A stretch of 64,000 nucleotides of DNA from Acuticoccus sediminis. GTDB lineage: Bacteria; Pseudomonadota; Alphaproteobacteria; Rhizobiales; Amorphaceae. Below, piece by piece: positions 1-8,596 of this stretch. Location: NCBI RefSeq assembly GCF_003258595.1, contig NZ_QHHQ01000003.1, positions 124,001 to 188,000 of the forward strand, in the 5' to 3' direction. The number at the start of each line of letters is the position of its first letter. Position 1 is the stretch's first letter. The notes below the pieces were generated by a model. That model was not told where the DNA came from. It searched no databases and saw only the letters and a list, made by a program, of their open reading frames with translations. The position numbers were made by a program, and so were the translations under genes.

Positions 1-1
1 C

Positions 2-988
2 CGCGCTCTCGCGCGGGCCGACCGCCCCGACACCGCTGCCGCCGTCGCCGCGACCCGTGCCCGGGAGGCGCAGCTCACCAAGCCCGCCGGCTCGCTCGGC
101 CGGCTGGAGGCGATCTCCGAGTGGCTCGCCTCCGTGACCGGCCGCGCGCCGCCCGCCGTCGACCGCCCGCGCGTGGTGGTCTTCGCCGCGAGCCACGGCG
201 TCGCCGACCGCGGCGTGTCGGCCTTCCCGTCCTCGGTGAACGCCCAGATGCTCGCCAACTTCCGTGAGGGAAAGGCGGCGATCAACCAGATCTGCGGCGC
301 CTACGGCATCGGCCTGTCGGTGTTCGACCTCGCCGTGGACGTTCCGACCGGCGACATCGCCGAGGTCGACGCCTTCGCGTCCGAGCGGGACACCGCCGCG
401 ACGCTCGCCTTCGGGCTGGAGGCGATCGCCAACAATGTCGACCTTCTCGGCCTCGGTGAGATGGGGATCGGCAACACCACCGTCGCGGCGGCGCTATGCG
501 CGGCCATCCTCGGCGGCAGCGGGGCGGACTGGGCCGGGCCCGGCACGGGCGTCACCGGCTCCGCGCTCGCGCGGAAGGCCGAGGTGATCGATCTCGCCGT
601 GGCGCGCGTCGCCGGCGAGACGGATCCCTTCATCCTGCTGCAGCGGATCGGCGGGCGCGAGATCGCGGCGATGGCCGGCGCCATCCTCGCCGCGCGCTCG
701 CAGGGCGTGCCGGTCGTGGTCGACGGCTACGTCGCGACGTCCGCCGCCGTCGTGGTCCACGCGATGAACCCGGCCGCCATCGACCACTGCATCTTCGCCC
801 ACCGCTCGGCCGAGCCGGCGCACGCCCGCGCGATGGCGGCACTCGGGGTGGAGCCGCTCCTCGACCTCGGCATGCGCCTCGGCGAGGGCACGGGCGCCGC
901 GCTTGCGATGGGCCTCATCAAGGCGGCGGCGGCGTGTCACTCCGGCATGGCGACATTCGCGGAGGCGGGTGTCGACGGACCGGCCTGA
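2..988 (+). CDS. cobT: Nicotinate-nucleotide--dimethylbenzimidazole phosphoribosyltransferase, 5' end missing
   Basis: CobT makes alpha-ribazole phosphate from nicotinate mononucleotide and dimethylbenzimidazole, a cytoplasmic step in assembling the lower ligand of cobalamin. The frame is open from base 2, so the start lies upstream of the window; about 20 residues are probably missing. The family motif TKPAGSLGRLE is read at 80-112. Later come ASHGVADRGVSAFP, GEMGIGNTT and, near the C-terminus, LGEGTGAAL, which carries the glutamate known as the catalytic base in the Salmonella enzyme. The GTG at 134 is internal and not the start. The stop overlaps the start of the next gene (TGATG), so the two are probably translationally coupled. 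Recognition is firm. Confidence 0.95.
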   Translation, partial: RALARADRPDTAAAVAATRAREAQLTKPAGSLGRLEAISEWLASVTGRAPPAVDRPRVVVFAASHGVADRGVSAFPSSVNAQMLANFREGKAAINQICGAYGIGLSVFDLAVDVPTGDIAEVDAFASERDTAATLAFGLEAIANNVDLLGLGEMGIGNTTVAAALCAAILGGSGADWAGPGTGVTGSALARKAEVIDLAVARVAGETDPFILLQRIGGREIAAMAGAILAARSQGVPVVVDGYVATSAAVVVHAMNPAAIDHCIFAHRSAEPAHARAMAALGVEPLLDLGMRLGEGTGAALAMGLIKAAAACHSGMATFAEAGVDGPA

Positions 989-1698
989 TGGCCCGGCCGC
1001 CGGCCCCGACGGCGCGGCGGCCGACGGCGCCGCGCGGGCCCCGCAAGCGGCGCCCGGCAGGCGGGGAGGCGGGCCTTCAGGACCTCCTCTTGCGCATGAA
1101 GGCCTGCCGCGTGTGCGTGGAGGCGCCGCTCGGCGGCCCGTTGCCGCAGCACCCGCGGCCGATCTTCCAGATCTCGCCCAGCGCGCGCATCGCCGTCTGC
1201 AGCCAGGCGCCCGGTAACCGCGCCCACATCGCGGGCCGGCCCTTCTTCGACCCGTCCGGCGTGCGGCTGAGGTCCTGGATGGGCCTCGACGAGGCGACCT
1301 TCTACGACGCGGCCCGCGTCGCCATCATCCCGATGGGCTTCTGCTTCCCAGGCTATGACAGGAACGGCGGGGACCTGCCGCCCCGGCGCGAATGCCGCGC
1401 CACCTGGCACGACGCGCTGTTCGAGAAGCTGCCGCAGCTCGAGCTGCTCCTGTGCATCGGCCGCTATTCGCTCGCCTACCACCTGCCCGAAACGAAGCGG
1501 ATGTCGCTCACCGAGATCGTCGCCGCCTGGCGGGAGATCGCCGCGCGGACGGCGCCGCGCACGGTGATGGCGCTGCCGCACCCGTCGTGGCGCAACAATG
1601 CGTGGCTGCGGAGGAACGCCTGGTTCGAGGCGGAGCACCTGCCGGAGTTGCGGCAGCGGATCCGGACGATCCTTTCCCGCACCGAGGATGCCGCCTGA
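988..1698 (+). CDS. Uracil-DNA glycosylase family protein with Fe-S type cysteines
   Basis: This 236-aa protein belongs to the uracil-DNA glycosylase superfamily. It shows a motif-A-like segment (CSQAPGNRAH, residues 71-80), followed by GRPFFDPSG, and a motif-B-like ALPHPSWRNN (195-204). Cysteines at 40 and 43 (CRVC) and at 119 and 136 give C-X2-C...C-X16-C, the spacing of [4Fe-4S] ligands in family 4 and 5 glycosylases, so an iron-sulfur cluster is likely. The usual catalytic Asp or Glu of motif A is not obvious, so activity on uracil is unproven. The N-terminal 30 residues are basic and Pro/Arg-rich. It overlaps the cobT stop by one base. Nothing links it to cobalamin synthesis beyond that coupling. 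Confidence 0.8.
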   Translation: MARPPAPTARRPTAPRGPRKRRPAGGEAGLQDLLLRMKACRVCVEAPLGGPLPQHPRPIFQISPSARIAVCSQAPGNRAHIAGRPFFDPSGVRLRSWMGLDEATFYDAARVAIIPMGFCFPGYDRNGGDLPPRRECRATWHDALFEKLPQLELLLCIGRYSLAYHLPETKRMSLTEIVAAWREIAARTAPRTVMALPHPSWRNNAWLRRNAWFEAEHLPELRQRIRTILSRTEDAA

Positions 1699-1854
1699 CC
1701 ACCGGCCACAGACCCCGGCGTTGCTTGCGGCGGCAAGTCGCCTTCTGTTCTTAACTAATAAGTAATAGTAAGTGTCCTCAAGGACTTGCCGACTGGAAAA
1801 GCAAGCGTCGTGCGCCTATCATGATCGATACACCGATGCTCTGAGGTTGATGTA

Positions 1855-2487
1855 ATGAAGTCCGAGGCCGCTCGGTTACTCACAGGCATGATACTTTCGG
1901 TCGGCCTGACCGGGACGGCGTTCGCGCAGAACCAGGACCTGCCGCCCGCCGCGGCCGAGACGCGGGACACCGGCCGCATCTTCCTCGACGGCCGCGTCGC
2001 CGAGGTCTACGTCGACAACGTGAAGACGATCGCCGTGATGCCAGAGGCACCGCAGTCCAACTGCCCGTCCACCGAGTACGTCTACGAGCGCGACCGGCCG
2101 AAGTGGCTGTACGAGACCGGCCGCCTCCTGGTGGCGGCGGAGGAGGGGGCGGACATCCGCATCTCCTTCACCTGCTACGGCGGCCTTCAGAGCATCAACG
2201 CGATCCAGTTCCTCTCCCCGTCGACGCGCCGCGTGACCTCCGGCACGCCGCAGCAGTCCCGTCTGGTGCCGACGGCGGCGGACCAGCGGAACGGCCTGCC
2301 CCCGTCCCGCAACCCCGACACGCGGCAGGAGACGCGCTCCCCCGGCACCGCGGCGGCGGCCGTGAGCGACGCGCGGGGCGCGCCGCTGCCGACCGGCGGC
2401 GTCGGCGCGGCGGGCGGGTTCGCACCGCCTCCGCCGCCGAGCGCCGCCAACGCGGTCAACCAGCGCGTCGCCCCGCTGCCGCGGTAG
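1855..2487 (+). CDS. Secreted protein of unknown function
   Basis: A 210-aa protein that I do not recognise. It has a clear signal peptide (hydrophobic stretch about residues 8-22, cleavage after TAFA). The central region, about residues 40-130, contains two cysteines (NCPSTEY and FTCYGG) that could form a disulfide, and looks like a compact beta-rich domain. The last 80 residues are low-complexity and rich in Pro, Ala and Gly. It probably acts in the periplasm. The ATG has a GAGG eight bases upstream. The 156 bases before it contain an AT-rich patch near 1753-1772 that may hold its promoter; it appears to be a single-gene unit. Confidence 0.7.
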   Translation: MKSEAARLLTGMILSVGLTGTAFAQNQDLPPAAAETRDTGRIFLDGRVAEVYVDNVKTIAVMPEAPQSNCPSTEYVYERDRPKWLYETGRLLVAAEEGADIRISFTCYGGLQSINAIQFLSPSTRRVTSGTPQQSRLVPTAADQRNGLPPSRNPDTRQETRSPGTAAAAVSDARGAPLPTGGVGAAGGFAPPPPPSAANAVNQRVAPLPR

Positions 2488-2529
2488 CGACGGCACCGCC
2501 TCGAAGGGGCGGCGTAGACCGGACGCGGC

Positions 2530-2766
2530 CTAGAACGCCTTGAAGGTGATGATGGTCTTGGTGTCCAGAATGCCGGGAACGGCGTGGACCTTCTCGTTCA
2601 CGAAGTGGCCGATGTCCGTGTCCCGGTCGACATAGAACTTCACGATCAGGTCGTAGTCGCCGGCGGTCGAATAGATCTCCGAGGCGATCTCGGCGTCGGC
2701 CAAGGCGTTGGCGACCTCGTACGATCGGCCGAGCTGGCACTTGATGAGGATGAAGAACGGCGTCAT
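2530..2766 (-). CDS. Stand-alone Lrp/AsnC ligand-binding (RAM) domain protein
   Basis: This 78-aa protein matches only the C-terminal effector-binding (RAM) half of Lrp/AsnC regulators: an alpha/beta sandwich with GDYDLIVKF and ending in TKTIITFKAF. There is no helix-turn-helix, so it cannot bind DNA alone. Members of this type form oligomeric rings that bind amino acids or pair with full-length Lrp proteins. A longer frame is open upstream to 2820, but the ATG at 2766 has a strong GGGAGGAG about four bases before it, which decides the start. It is divergent from the thiamine unit, whose riboswitch begins about 100 bases away. The ligand is unknown. Confidence 0.85.
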   Translation of the reverse strand: MTPFFILIKCQLGRSYEVANALADAEIASEIYSTAGDYDLIVKFYVDRDTDIGHFVNEKVHAVPGILDTKTIITFKAF

Positions 2767-2862
2767 GGGCTCCTCCCGCCCGGCTTTGATGCGGTAAACG
2801 TCGCGGGCGGACAACCCCATAGGGTGTTGGCGTCGATGGGGAAACTCCTTAGATGTTGGTTG

Positions 2863-2943
2863 TCCAAGGGGGCGCCTTCGGGCTGAGAGGCATGTTGCCG
2901 ACCCCTAGAACCTGCTCCGGGTCATGCCGGCGAAGGGATTGGA
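2863..2943 (+). ncRNA. TPP riboswitch (THI element)
   Basis: The conserved THI-box core is present: GGCTGAGAG at 2881-2889, ACCCCTAGAACCTG at 2901-2914, and the 3' part GGTCATGCCGGCGAAGGGA at 2920-2938. P1 is closed by TCCAA (2863-2867) pairing with TTGGA (2939-2943). The GGAGA at 2941-2945 is the Shine-Dalgarno of the downstream GTG at 2950, and its first three bases sit in the 3' strand of P1. Thiamine pyrophosphate binding, which stabilises P1, should therefore hide the ribosome site. No terminator hairpin follows. Control at translation initiation is known for many proteobacterial THI elements; here it is inferred from the overlap. Confidence 0.95.
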
Positions 2944-2949
2944 GACCAC

Positions 2950-4389
2950 GTGACGCACCCGACTTCAGCACGAATCGCAGCCCTCGGGCCTGAGACCGGC
3001 GGCCCGCCGCCGCTCGCCGGTGCCCTGTTCGACCCGACGGACGTCGCCGCGGCGCTCGGGCGGCTGGCGATGGCCCGACCGCGCATCCACGCCCTCGTCG
3101 CCCCCGTCGCGCAGCCGCTGGTCGCCAACGTCGCGGCGGCGCTGGGGATCGACATCTCGATGACCATCGACGCCGACGAGGTGCGCCCGATGGCCGCGGG
3201 CTCCGGCGCGATCTGCGTCAACCTCGGCATGCTGGATTCGGCGCGGCGGGCGGGGATCCTTGCGGCGGTGCGGACCGGCCAGCCGTTCGTCCTCGACCCG
3301 GTGAAGGTCGACCGCGTGCCGGCGCGCCTCGCGTTCGCGCGCGAGCTCCTCGCCTACAAGCCGAGGGTGGTGAAGGGGAACGCGGCGGAGATGGCGGCGC
3401 TCGGGCCGGTCCCGGACGGAACCGTCGCGGTCACCACCGGCGCGGTCGACCGGCTTTCGGTTCGCGGTCCGATGGGCGACCGGACCGTCTACCTCGCCAA
3501 CGGGACATCGAAGCTGGACCGCGTCATCGCGACCGGGTGCACCGCGGGGATGCTGATCACCTCCATCGTCGCGATCGAGAGCGACCCCATGCTGGCGGCC
3601 GTCGCCGGCCTCAGCCTGATGAACGTCTCCGGCGAGATCGTCGCGTCCAGCAACCCGGGGCCGGGTTCGTTCGCTGTCGCGCTGGTCGACGCCATCGGGA
3701 CGGCGGACGCGCAGGAGATCGCTGGGCGCATCCGGGTCGCCAAGCCGCCGCTCGATCCGCGCCTTTACCTCGTCCTCGGGCCCGGCGAGCCTGACCCGCT
3801 CAGGCTGGTCCGCGCTGCGACGGCGGGCGGCGTGACGCTCGTCCAGTGGCGCGACAAGTCCGGCTCGACGGCCGAGCAGGTGGAGGCGGTCCGCGCGCTG
3901 GTTGCGGCGTCGCCCGTGCCGGTGCTCGTCAACGACCGCGCCGACGTGGCGCGGGCCGCTGGCGCCGCCGGCGTCCATGTCGGCCACGGCGACCTCTCGG
4001 CGGCCGAGGCGCGGGAGATCGTCGGCCCGGCGGCCATCGTCGGCCTGACGATCCATTCGTTGGACGAGGCGGTCGCGGCCGACAATGCGCCCATCGACTA
4101 CGCGTCCGTCGGCGGCGTCTTCGAAACGCACAGCAAGGTGAATCCCGACCCGCCCATCGGCATCGATGGTTTCAGGGCGATCGCCGGGCGGCTGCGGCAG
4201 CGCCGGCCGGCGCTTCCCATCGTGGCGATCGCCGGGATCACCGAGGAGCGGGCCGAGGCGCTCGCCGCCGCCGGGGCCGACGGCATCGCCGTCATCAGCG
4301 CCATCACCAGCTCCGGGGAGCCGGGCCGGGCCGCGGAAGCCCTGCGGCAGGCCTTTGCCCGCGGACAGGCCAGGGAGACCGCATCATGA
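2950..4389 (+). CDS. thiM-thiE: ThiM-ThiE fusion: hydroxyethylthiazole kinase and thiamine-phosphate synthase
   Basis: One 479-aa chain carries two thiamine salvage enzymes. Residues about 30-265 match ThiM, which phosphorylates hydroxyethylthiazole: [10 protein letters not shown] at 46-55, [16 protein letters not shown], and ATGCTAGM with the conserved Cys at 197. Residues about 270-475 match ThiE, which joins HMP-PP and thiazole phosphate: LYLVLG, QWRDK (299-303), VNDRADVA (327-334), [10 protein letters not shown] (341-350), [11 protein letters not shown] and IAGI. The two are usually separate genes. The GTG start has GGAGA four bases upstream, inside the riboswitch P1. The stop overlaps the thiD start (ATGA), so the pair is coupled and riboswitch-controlled. 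Confidence 0.93.
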   Translation: MTHPTSARIAALGPETGGPPPLAGALFDPTDVAAALGRLAMARPRIHALVAPVAQPLVANVAAALGIDISMTIDADEVRPMAAGSGAICVNLGMLDSARRAGILAAVRTGQPFVLDPVKVDRVPARLAFARELLAYKPRVVKGNAAEMAALGPVPDGTVAVTTGAVDRLSVRGPMGDRTVYLANGTSKLDRVIATGCTAGMLITSIVAIESDPMLAAVAGLSLMNVSGEIVASSNPGPGSFAVALVDAIGTADAQEIAGRIRVAKPPLDPRLYLVLGPGEPDPLRLVRAATAGGVTLVQWRDKSGSTAEQVEAVRALVAASPVPVLVNDRADVARAAGAAGVHVGHGDLSAAEAREIVGPAAIVGLTIHSLDEAVAADNAPIDYASVGGVFETHSKVNPDPPIGIDGFRAIAGRLRQRRPALPIVAIAGITEERAEALAAAGADGIAVISAITSSGEPGRAAEALRQAFARGQARETAS

Positions 4390-5183
4390 TCGCCCTCACC
4401 ATCGCCGGCTCGGATTCGGGCGGCGGCGCCGGGATCCAGGCGGATCTGAAGACCTTCGCGGCGCTCGGCGTCTACGGCGCCAGTGTCATCACCGCGCTGA
4501 CGGCGCAGAACACGATGGGCGTGCAGGGGGTCTATCCGATCCCGGCGGACTTCGTGGCGCAGCAGCTCACCTCGGTGATGTCCGACCTCGACGTGCGCGC
4601 GATCAAGATCGGCATGCTCGCCGACGTCGCGGTCATCGACAGGCTGGCGGATATGCTGGCGGCCGTCCCCGTCCCCGTGGTGCTGGACCCGGTGATGGTG
4701 GCCGCGTCCGGGGACCGTCTCGTCCCGGTGGAGGCGGTGGCGGCGCTGCGTGACCGGCTGTTCGGTGTCGCCACCATCGTGACGCCGAACGTGCCGGAGG
4801 CCGCGGTGCTCCTCGGCACCGCGGAGGCGACCGACGAGGCCGGGATGCGGGCGCAGGCCATGGCGCTCGCCGACCGCGGTCCGGCGATCCTCCTCAAGGG
4901 GGGGCATCTGGACGGACGGGAGAGCGTCGACGTCCTGTGCATCGACGGCGCGTGCGAGCGGCTGACCTCGCCGCGCGTCGCGACGCGCAACACGCACGGC
5001 ACCGGCTGCACGCTCTCTTCGGCGATCGCGGCGCACCTGGCTCAGGGCGCGCCGCTGCGCGAGGCGGTGGCGGGCGCGAAGGCGTACATCTCCGGAGCGA
5101 TCGCGGCGGCCGACGAGCTCACCATCGGCCGCGGCCACGGCCCGGTGCACCACTTCCACGCCCTCTGGCGCCACGAGGTCTGA
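4386..5183 (+). CDS. thiD: Hydroxymethylpyrimidine/phosphomethylpyrimidine kinase
   Basis: ThiD (265 aa) phosphorylates HMP and then HMP-P to give the pyrophosphate substrate of ThiE. The N-terminal [17 protein letters not shown] is the family signature. [22 protein letters not shown] and the anion-hole motif [15 protein letters not shown] near residue 205 complete a ribokinase-like fold of normal length. The ATG overlaps the ThiM-ThiE stop by four bases. With ThiM-ThiE this gives a full salvage route from thiazole and HMP to thiamine phosphate, all behind one TPP riboswitch. No de novo genes (thiC, thiG, thiO, thiS) are nearby. Confidence 0.97.
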   Translation: MIALTIAGSDSGGGAGIQADLKTFAALGVYGASVITALTAQNTMGVQGVYPIPADFVAQQLTSVMSDLDVRAIKIGMLADVAVIDRLADMLAAVPVPVVLDPVMVAASGDRLVPVEAVAALRDRLFGVATIVTPNVPEAAVLLGTAEATDEAGMRAQAMALADRGPAILLKGGHLDGRESVDVLCIDGACERLTSPRVATRNTHGTGCTLSSAIAAHLAQGAPLREAVAGAKAYISGAIAAADELTIGRGHGPVHHFHALWRHEV

Positions 5184-5321
5184 CGCTCGGCGCCGTCCCG
5201 GCCGCCCAACTCCGGAAGCCGCGCGCTCCGGACCTCAACCTTCCCGATGGCGCGCCGACGGGCACGGCCCTGTTCCCTGGTGAAGCCGGAGCGCCCTGCG
5301 GCGTGGCCCGGCCGGTCGCGC

Positions 5322-6269
5322 CTACTGGGCCGCGGCGGCGAGGCGCCCGTCGAGGCGGCGGGCGAGACGGTCCATCATGCGGGTGAGTTCGGCGTGGCCG
5401 GTGGCGTCGAGCTTCGGACCGGGGGCGCGGGTGGCGGCGGAGGAGATGATGCCGCGGCGCCGCAGGATCTCCTTGCGCACGGCGAGGCCGAAGCCGGGCT
5501 GCTGCTCATGGCGCACGAGCGGCAGGTACAGGTCGAAGACGTCCTCGGCGCCGTCCTGGTCGCCGGCGTGGAAGCGCTTGACCACCTCGACCAGCATCTC
5601 GGGGTAGGCGAAGCCGGTCATGGCGCCGTCGGCGCCGCGGGCGAGCTCCTGCGGCAGGTAGAGGCCGCCGTTGCCGCAGAGGATGGAGACGCGCCGCGCA
5701 CCGCGCTTTTCGCTGCTCTCGCGGACGGCGGAGAGCTTCGGCAGGCCCGGCCAGTCCTCGTGCTTCAGCATGACGACGGAGGGCACTGCCTCGACGATGG
5801 AGACGAATGCGCCGGCGGAGATCGGCATCGATGTCGTCAGGGGGAAGTCCTGATAGACGATCGGCACGTCCTTCAGCGCCTTGGCGATCGTCTCGAACAG
5901 CGAGACGAGGTTGCTCTCGGTCTTCGAGGCGGCGTTGGGGGCGATCATCACGCCGGCGGCGCCGTTGTCCATCGCCACGTTGGCGAGGGCGTACATGTTG
6001 TCGAGGCCGGGGTTGGAGACGCCGACGACGACGGGGACGCGCCCGTTCACGCGCTTGAGGACCCGGGTCAGAACCGCCTCGGACTCGGCGGTGGTGAGCT
6101 TGGGGGCCTCGCCCATCATGCCGAGGATCGTGATGCCGTCGACGCCGCTCGCGAGGTAGAAGTCGGTGAGCCGGTCGATGCTGGCGTGGTCGATCGCGCC
6201 GTCATCGGTGAAGGGGGTTGCGGAAATGATGAAGACGCCCCGGGCGTCCTCCGTCAAACGTTGCGCCAC
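5322..6269 (-). CDS. DapA/NAL-superfamily aldolase or lyase, not canonical DHDPS
   Basis: A 315-aa protein of the class I pyruvate-lyase superfamily (DHDPS, N-acetylneuraminate lyase, 2-keto-3-deoxy-aldonate aldolases). Tyr139 (IVYQDFP) and Lys169 (VMLKHED), the Schiff-base residue, are in place. Dihydrodipicolinate synthase carries two threonines in GTTGE; here residues 50-54 read GMMGE, so lysine synthesis is unlikely. The true substrate, probably a 2-keto acid aldol, cannot be read from sequence. The gene stands alone, convergent with thiD. An aldonate dehydratase and KDGal kinase lie 17 kb away, but no evidence ties them together. Confidence 0.85.
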   Translation of the reverse strand: MAQRLTEDARGVFIISATPFTDDGAIDHASIDRLTDFYLASGVDGITILGMMGEAPKLTTAESEAVLTRVLKRVNGRVPVVVGVSNPGLDNMYALANVAMDNGAAGVMIAPNAASKTESNLVSLFETIAKALKDVPIVYQDFPLTTSMPISAGAFVSIVEAVPSVVMLKHEDWPGLPKLSAVRESSEKRGARRVSILCGNGGLYLPQELARGADGAMTGFAYPEMLVEVVKRFHAGDQDGAEDVFDLYLPLVRHEQQPGFGLAVRKEILRRRGIISSAATRAPGPKLDATGHAELTRMMDRLARRLDGRLAAAAQ

Positions 6270-6421
6270 CGATCACTCCTCGCCGTCATGTCAGCTATAT
6301 CCTGCAGCTATCATGGCCGCCGTGGACGCTCCAGACCAGCACATTCCCACGGTCCGTGATTTGTGGCGCCGCCCGCTGCGGCGGATCGGCGCCGGAGCGA
6401 GGGTGCATCATTTTTCATCTG

Positions 6422-6436
6422 GAACAAAAAGAGAAC
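6422..6436 (+). promoter_or_regulatory. LexA (SOS) box, GAAC-N7-GAAC
   Basis: GAAC (6422-6425), seven bases (AAAAAGA), GAAC (6433-6436). Read on the other strand this is GTTC-N7-GTTC, the direct-repeat LexA operator known from Rhizobiales and Rhodobacter, with the typical A/T-rich centre. It ends 17 bases before the ATG at 6454 and is 153 bases from the divergent gene starting at 6269, so it should control the small plus-strand gene. The match is exact; binding is inferred. Confidence 0.85.
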
Positions 6437-6453
6437 ATGTGCTTTCTGAGGAC

Positions 6454-6678
6454 ATGTCTCGTCGCTCGCTCCCCTATGTCGACCGTCAGTCCGTCGTCGC
6501 CCGGCTCGGCCAGTGCCGGCAGGCGATGATCGAGTTGCGTGCCGGTTCGCCGCCGCGTTCGCTGGCCCGCGCCTCGGCGGACCAGATGATCTCCAATATC
6601 GACGAGCTCGTCTGGATCCTGACCGGCGAGCGGGACCTCTTCGTCACGAAGGGCCATGGCACCAACCTTGGCCGCTAG
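6454..6678 (+). CDS. Small unknown protein, predicted SOS-regulated
   Basis: A 74-aa protein that I do not recognise. It is basic at the N-terminus (SRRSLPYVDRQ), has a helical middle (RQAMIELRA) and a mixed C-terminal half (MISNIDELVWILTGERDLF); no membrane segment or metal motif is visible. The frame is open upstream to an ATG at 6313, but a LexA box at 6422-6436 would then lie inside the gene, so a start after the box fits better. ATG 6454 has GAGGA only one base away; an in-frame GTG at 6439 is the other candidate. Known LexA-controlled small proteins in this class include division inhibitors such as SidA, but there is no sequence evidence for that role here. Confidence 0.6.
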   Translation: MSRRSLPYVDRQSVVARLGQCRQAMIELRAGSPPRSLARASADQMISNIDELVWILTGERDLFVTKGHGTNLGR

Positions 6679-6790
6679 CGCCGGGTGGCGGGCTAGCGGC
6701 CCGGGAATTGCCGCGGCCGCCGCAGGCGCCCGGCTTGCGGCCGGGACCGCGCGCCGCCGTCGACCGATCCCATGCGGGCACAACGCTCCG

Positions 6791-8596
6791 CTACTCGGCG
6801 GCCTCCTGCCCGGAGGGATCGCCGTCGGACATGCGTCGCCTCATGTCGGGACCGTCCTCGCGGCGGGCGTCGTCGCGGCGTTCGGGGGTCGTCGTCGGCT
6901 CGCCGCTCTCGGTGACGCCGCCGTCGTAGGTGTTCTGCGTCCCGCCGTTGTCGTTGATGGTGTTGGCGACATAGGCGAGGCGGGTGCGCGGCAAGGCGCC
7001 GGGCTCGGGCATATCGCGCAGGTAGGCCAGCAGCCGCTCGCGCATGCGGCAGTGGAGGTCCCACGCCGCGGTCGGGTTGTCGGCGATGCAGTAGAAGCGA
7101 ACCGACATCGCGATCTCGTCGTGGTCGATCACCTGAACCTTCGGGTCCTCGCCCTCGGACCAGTCGGGGTCGTCGCCGGCCATCTTCGCGAACACCTGGC
7201 GCAGGTTGTCGACGTCGGTCCGGTGGTCGAGCTTGAGGAGGATGGGCAGGATCATCTTCGGCTCCTCCATCGTCCAGTTCTCGAAAGGGTTGGAGACGAA
7301 GTGCTTCACGGGGACGATGAACCGCTTCAGGTCCCAGGTCCGCAGGCGCACGTAGGTGTAGTTGATCTGCTCCACATAGGCCCAGTGGTCGTCGTAGTAG
7401 ACCGCGTCGCCGATGCGGATCGGCTTGGCGAGCGCGAGCTGCAGCGAGGCAAAGATGTTGCCCAGCACCGTCTGCGCGGCAAGGCCGAAGATCGCGGTCG
7501 CGACACCGGCGGAGACCAGCAGCGACAGCCCGAACGAGGAGAATACCCGCAGTGACGAGAAGGCGACGGCGAGCCCCACCACGACGACGAACATCACGCC
7601 GATGCGCTTGGCGGCGGAAAGGTTCGTGTACCAGCGCCGCGCGCTGGTGTTCTCCGGGTTGTCGATGGTGGAGAGATAGCGGTTGGAGGTGAAGTCGATG
7701 ACCGTGTCGAGCGTGCGCGACACGCCGAAGACGATCGCCGCGATGATGACGATCCAGAACAGGACCGAGAGCGTCGTGTCCGTAGCGGACGAGAATTCGA
7801 AGATCGAGGAGACGGTGACCTGCAGGACGATGCCGATGGCGAGCAGCGCCGTCGGCAGCCGTCCCCGGCAGATCGCGGCGCGCACGCCGGCGAACGGGAC
7901 ACGGTTCGACACGAGGGTCATGATCCGCCAGATGGCCCAGGCGACGAGGAACGTGAACGCGGCGATGACCGGGATCGTGATCAGCTCCCACCACAGGATG
8001 CCCCAGATGGTCTCCTGCCGCAGCACATCGGGGAGGGCCTTCTCGAAGGCGGTCGGGCCGTAGCGGGCGTAGAGCTCGGGGATGTGCTCGACCGTCTGGC
8101 GCGAGAACACCCAGACCGGCTCGGCCCCGGCGGCGTTGACGCGGTTGAGGCGGACGGTGACCGGCCACTCCGGCAGGTCGAGGACGCCGATCTGGATGCT
8201 GCGGCGGGCGACGCCCACCATCGGCTCGCGCTCGGACCCCGTCGTGTCCATGCCGTCCGGCCGGTCCGGCAGGGCGTTGAAGTCTATGGGGATCTTTCGC
8301 TTCAGGACGAACGACAGCTCTTCCGCGAGGCGAGGGCCGAGCCGATGCTGCTCCCCCTCGGGCACGAACTCGAGGTCGAGGACGTGGGCCGCGGTGACGT
8401 AGTCCGTCCGGTCGGTGGCGCTGACGAACGCCTCCATCGCCGAGCGCGGCGTGCTGAGGTCGACGTTGCGCGGCGCGGGATCGAGGCCGGCGTTCAGGGT
8501 CTCGACCTCGAAGGTGGGTTCGCCCTCGTCCTGCGCCGCAGCGCCTCCGGTGCAGGTGACAGCGACCAGTATGGCGGCCAGGATCCGTCGCAACAT
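6791..8596 (-). CDS. MscS-family mechanosensitive channel with large periplasmic domain
   Basis: A 601-aa inner-membrane protein. It has a signal peptide (cleavage after GGAAA, about residue 21), a periplasmic domain of about 175 residues, then membrane segments near residues 199-226, 249-267, 275-293 and 333-350 and a glycine/alanine-rich pore helix at 356-386 (SAGVATAIFGLAAQTVLGN). The MscS beta domain follows (KPIRIGDAVYY, FIVPVKHFVSNPFENWT), with a cytoplasmic C-terminal domain and an acidic, disordered tail. Such channels release solutes on membrane tension. The ATG at 8596 has GAGGG seven bases upstream; longer starts at 8623 and 8713 lack this. It is monocistronic. Confidence 0.92.
   Translation of the reverse strand: MLRRILAAILVAVTCTGGAAAQDEGEPTFEVETLNAGLDPAPRNVDLSTPRSAMEAFVSATDRTDYVTAAHVLDLEFVPEGEQHRLGPRLAEELSFVLKRKIPIDFNALPDRPDGMDTTGSEREPMVGVARRSIQIGVLDLPEWPVTVRLNRVNAAGAEPVWVFSRQTVEHIPELYARYGPTAFEKALPDVLRQETIWGILWWELITIPVIAAFTFLVAWAIWRIMTLVSNRVPFAGVRAAICRGRLPTALLAIGIVLQVTVSSIFEFSSATDTTLSVLFWIVIIAAIVFGVSRTLDTVIDFTSNRYLSTIDNPENTSARRWYTNLSAAKRIGVMFVVVVGLAVAFSSLRVFSSFGLSLLVSAGVATAIFGLAAQTVLGNIFASLQLALAKPIRIGDAVYYDDHWAYVEQINYTYVRLRTWDLKRFIVPVKHFVSNPFENWTMEEPKMILPILLKLDHRTDVDNLRQVFAKMAGDDPDWSEGEDPKVQVIDHDEIAMSVRFYCIADNPTAAWDLHCRMRERLLAYLRDMPEPGALPRTRLAYVANTINDNGGTQNTYDGGVTESGEPTTTPERRDDARREDGPDMRRRMSDGDPSGQEAAE

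Noticed and set aside
5322-6269. Dihydrodipicolinate synthase (lysine pathway)
   Set aside because: The catalytic threonine pair is missing (GMMGE).
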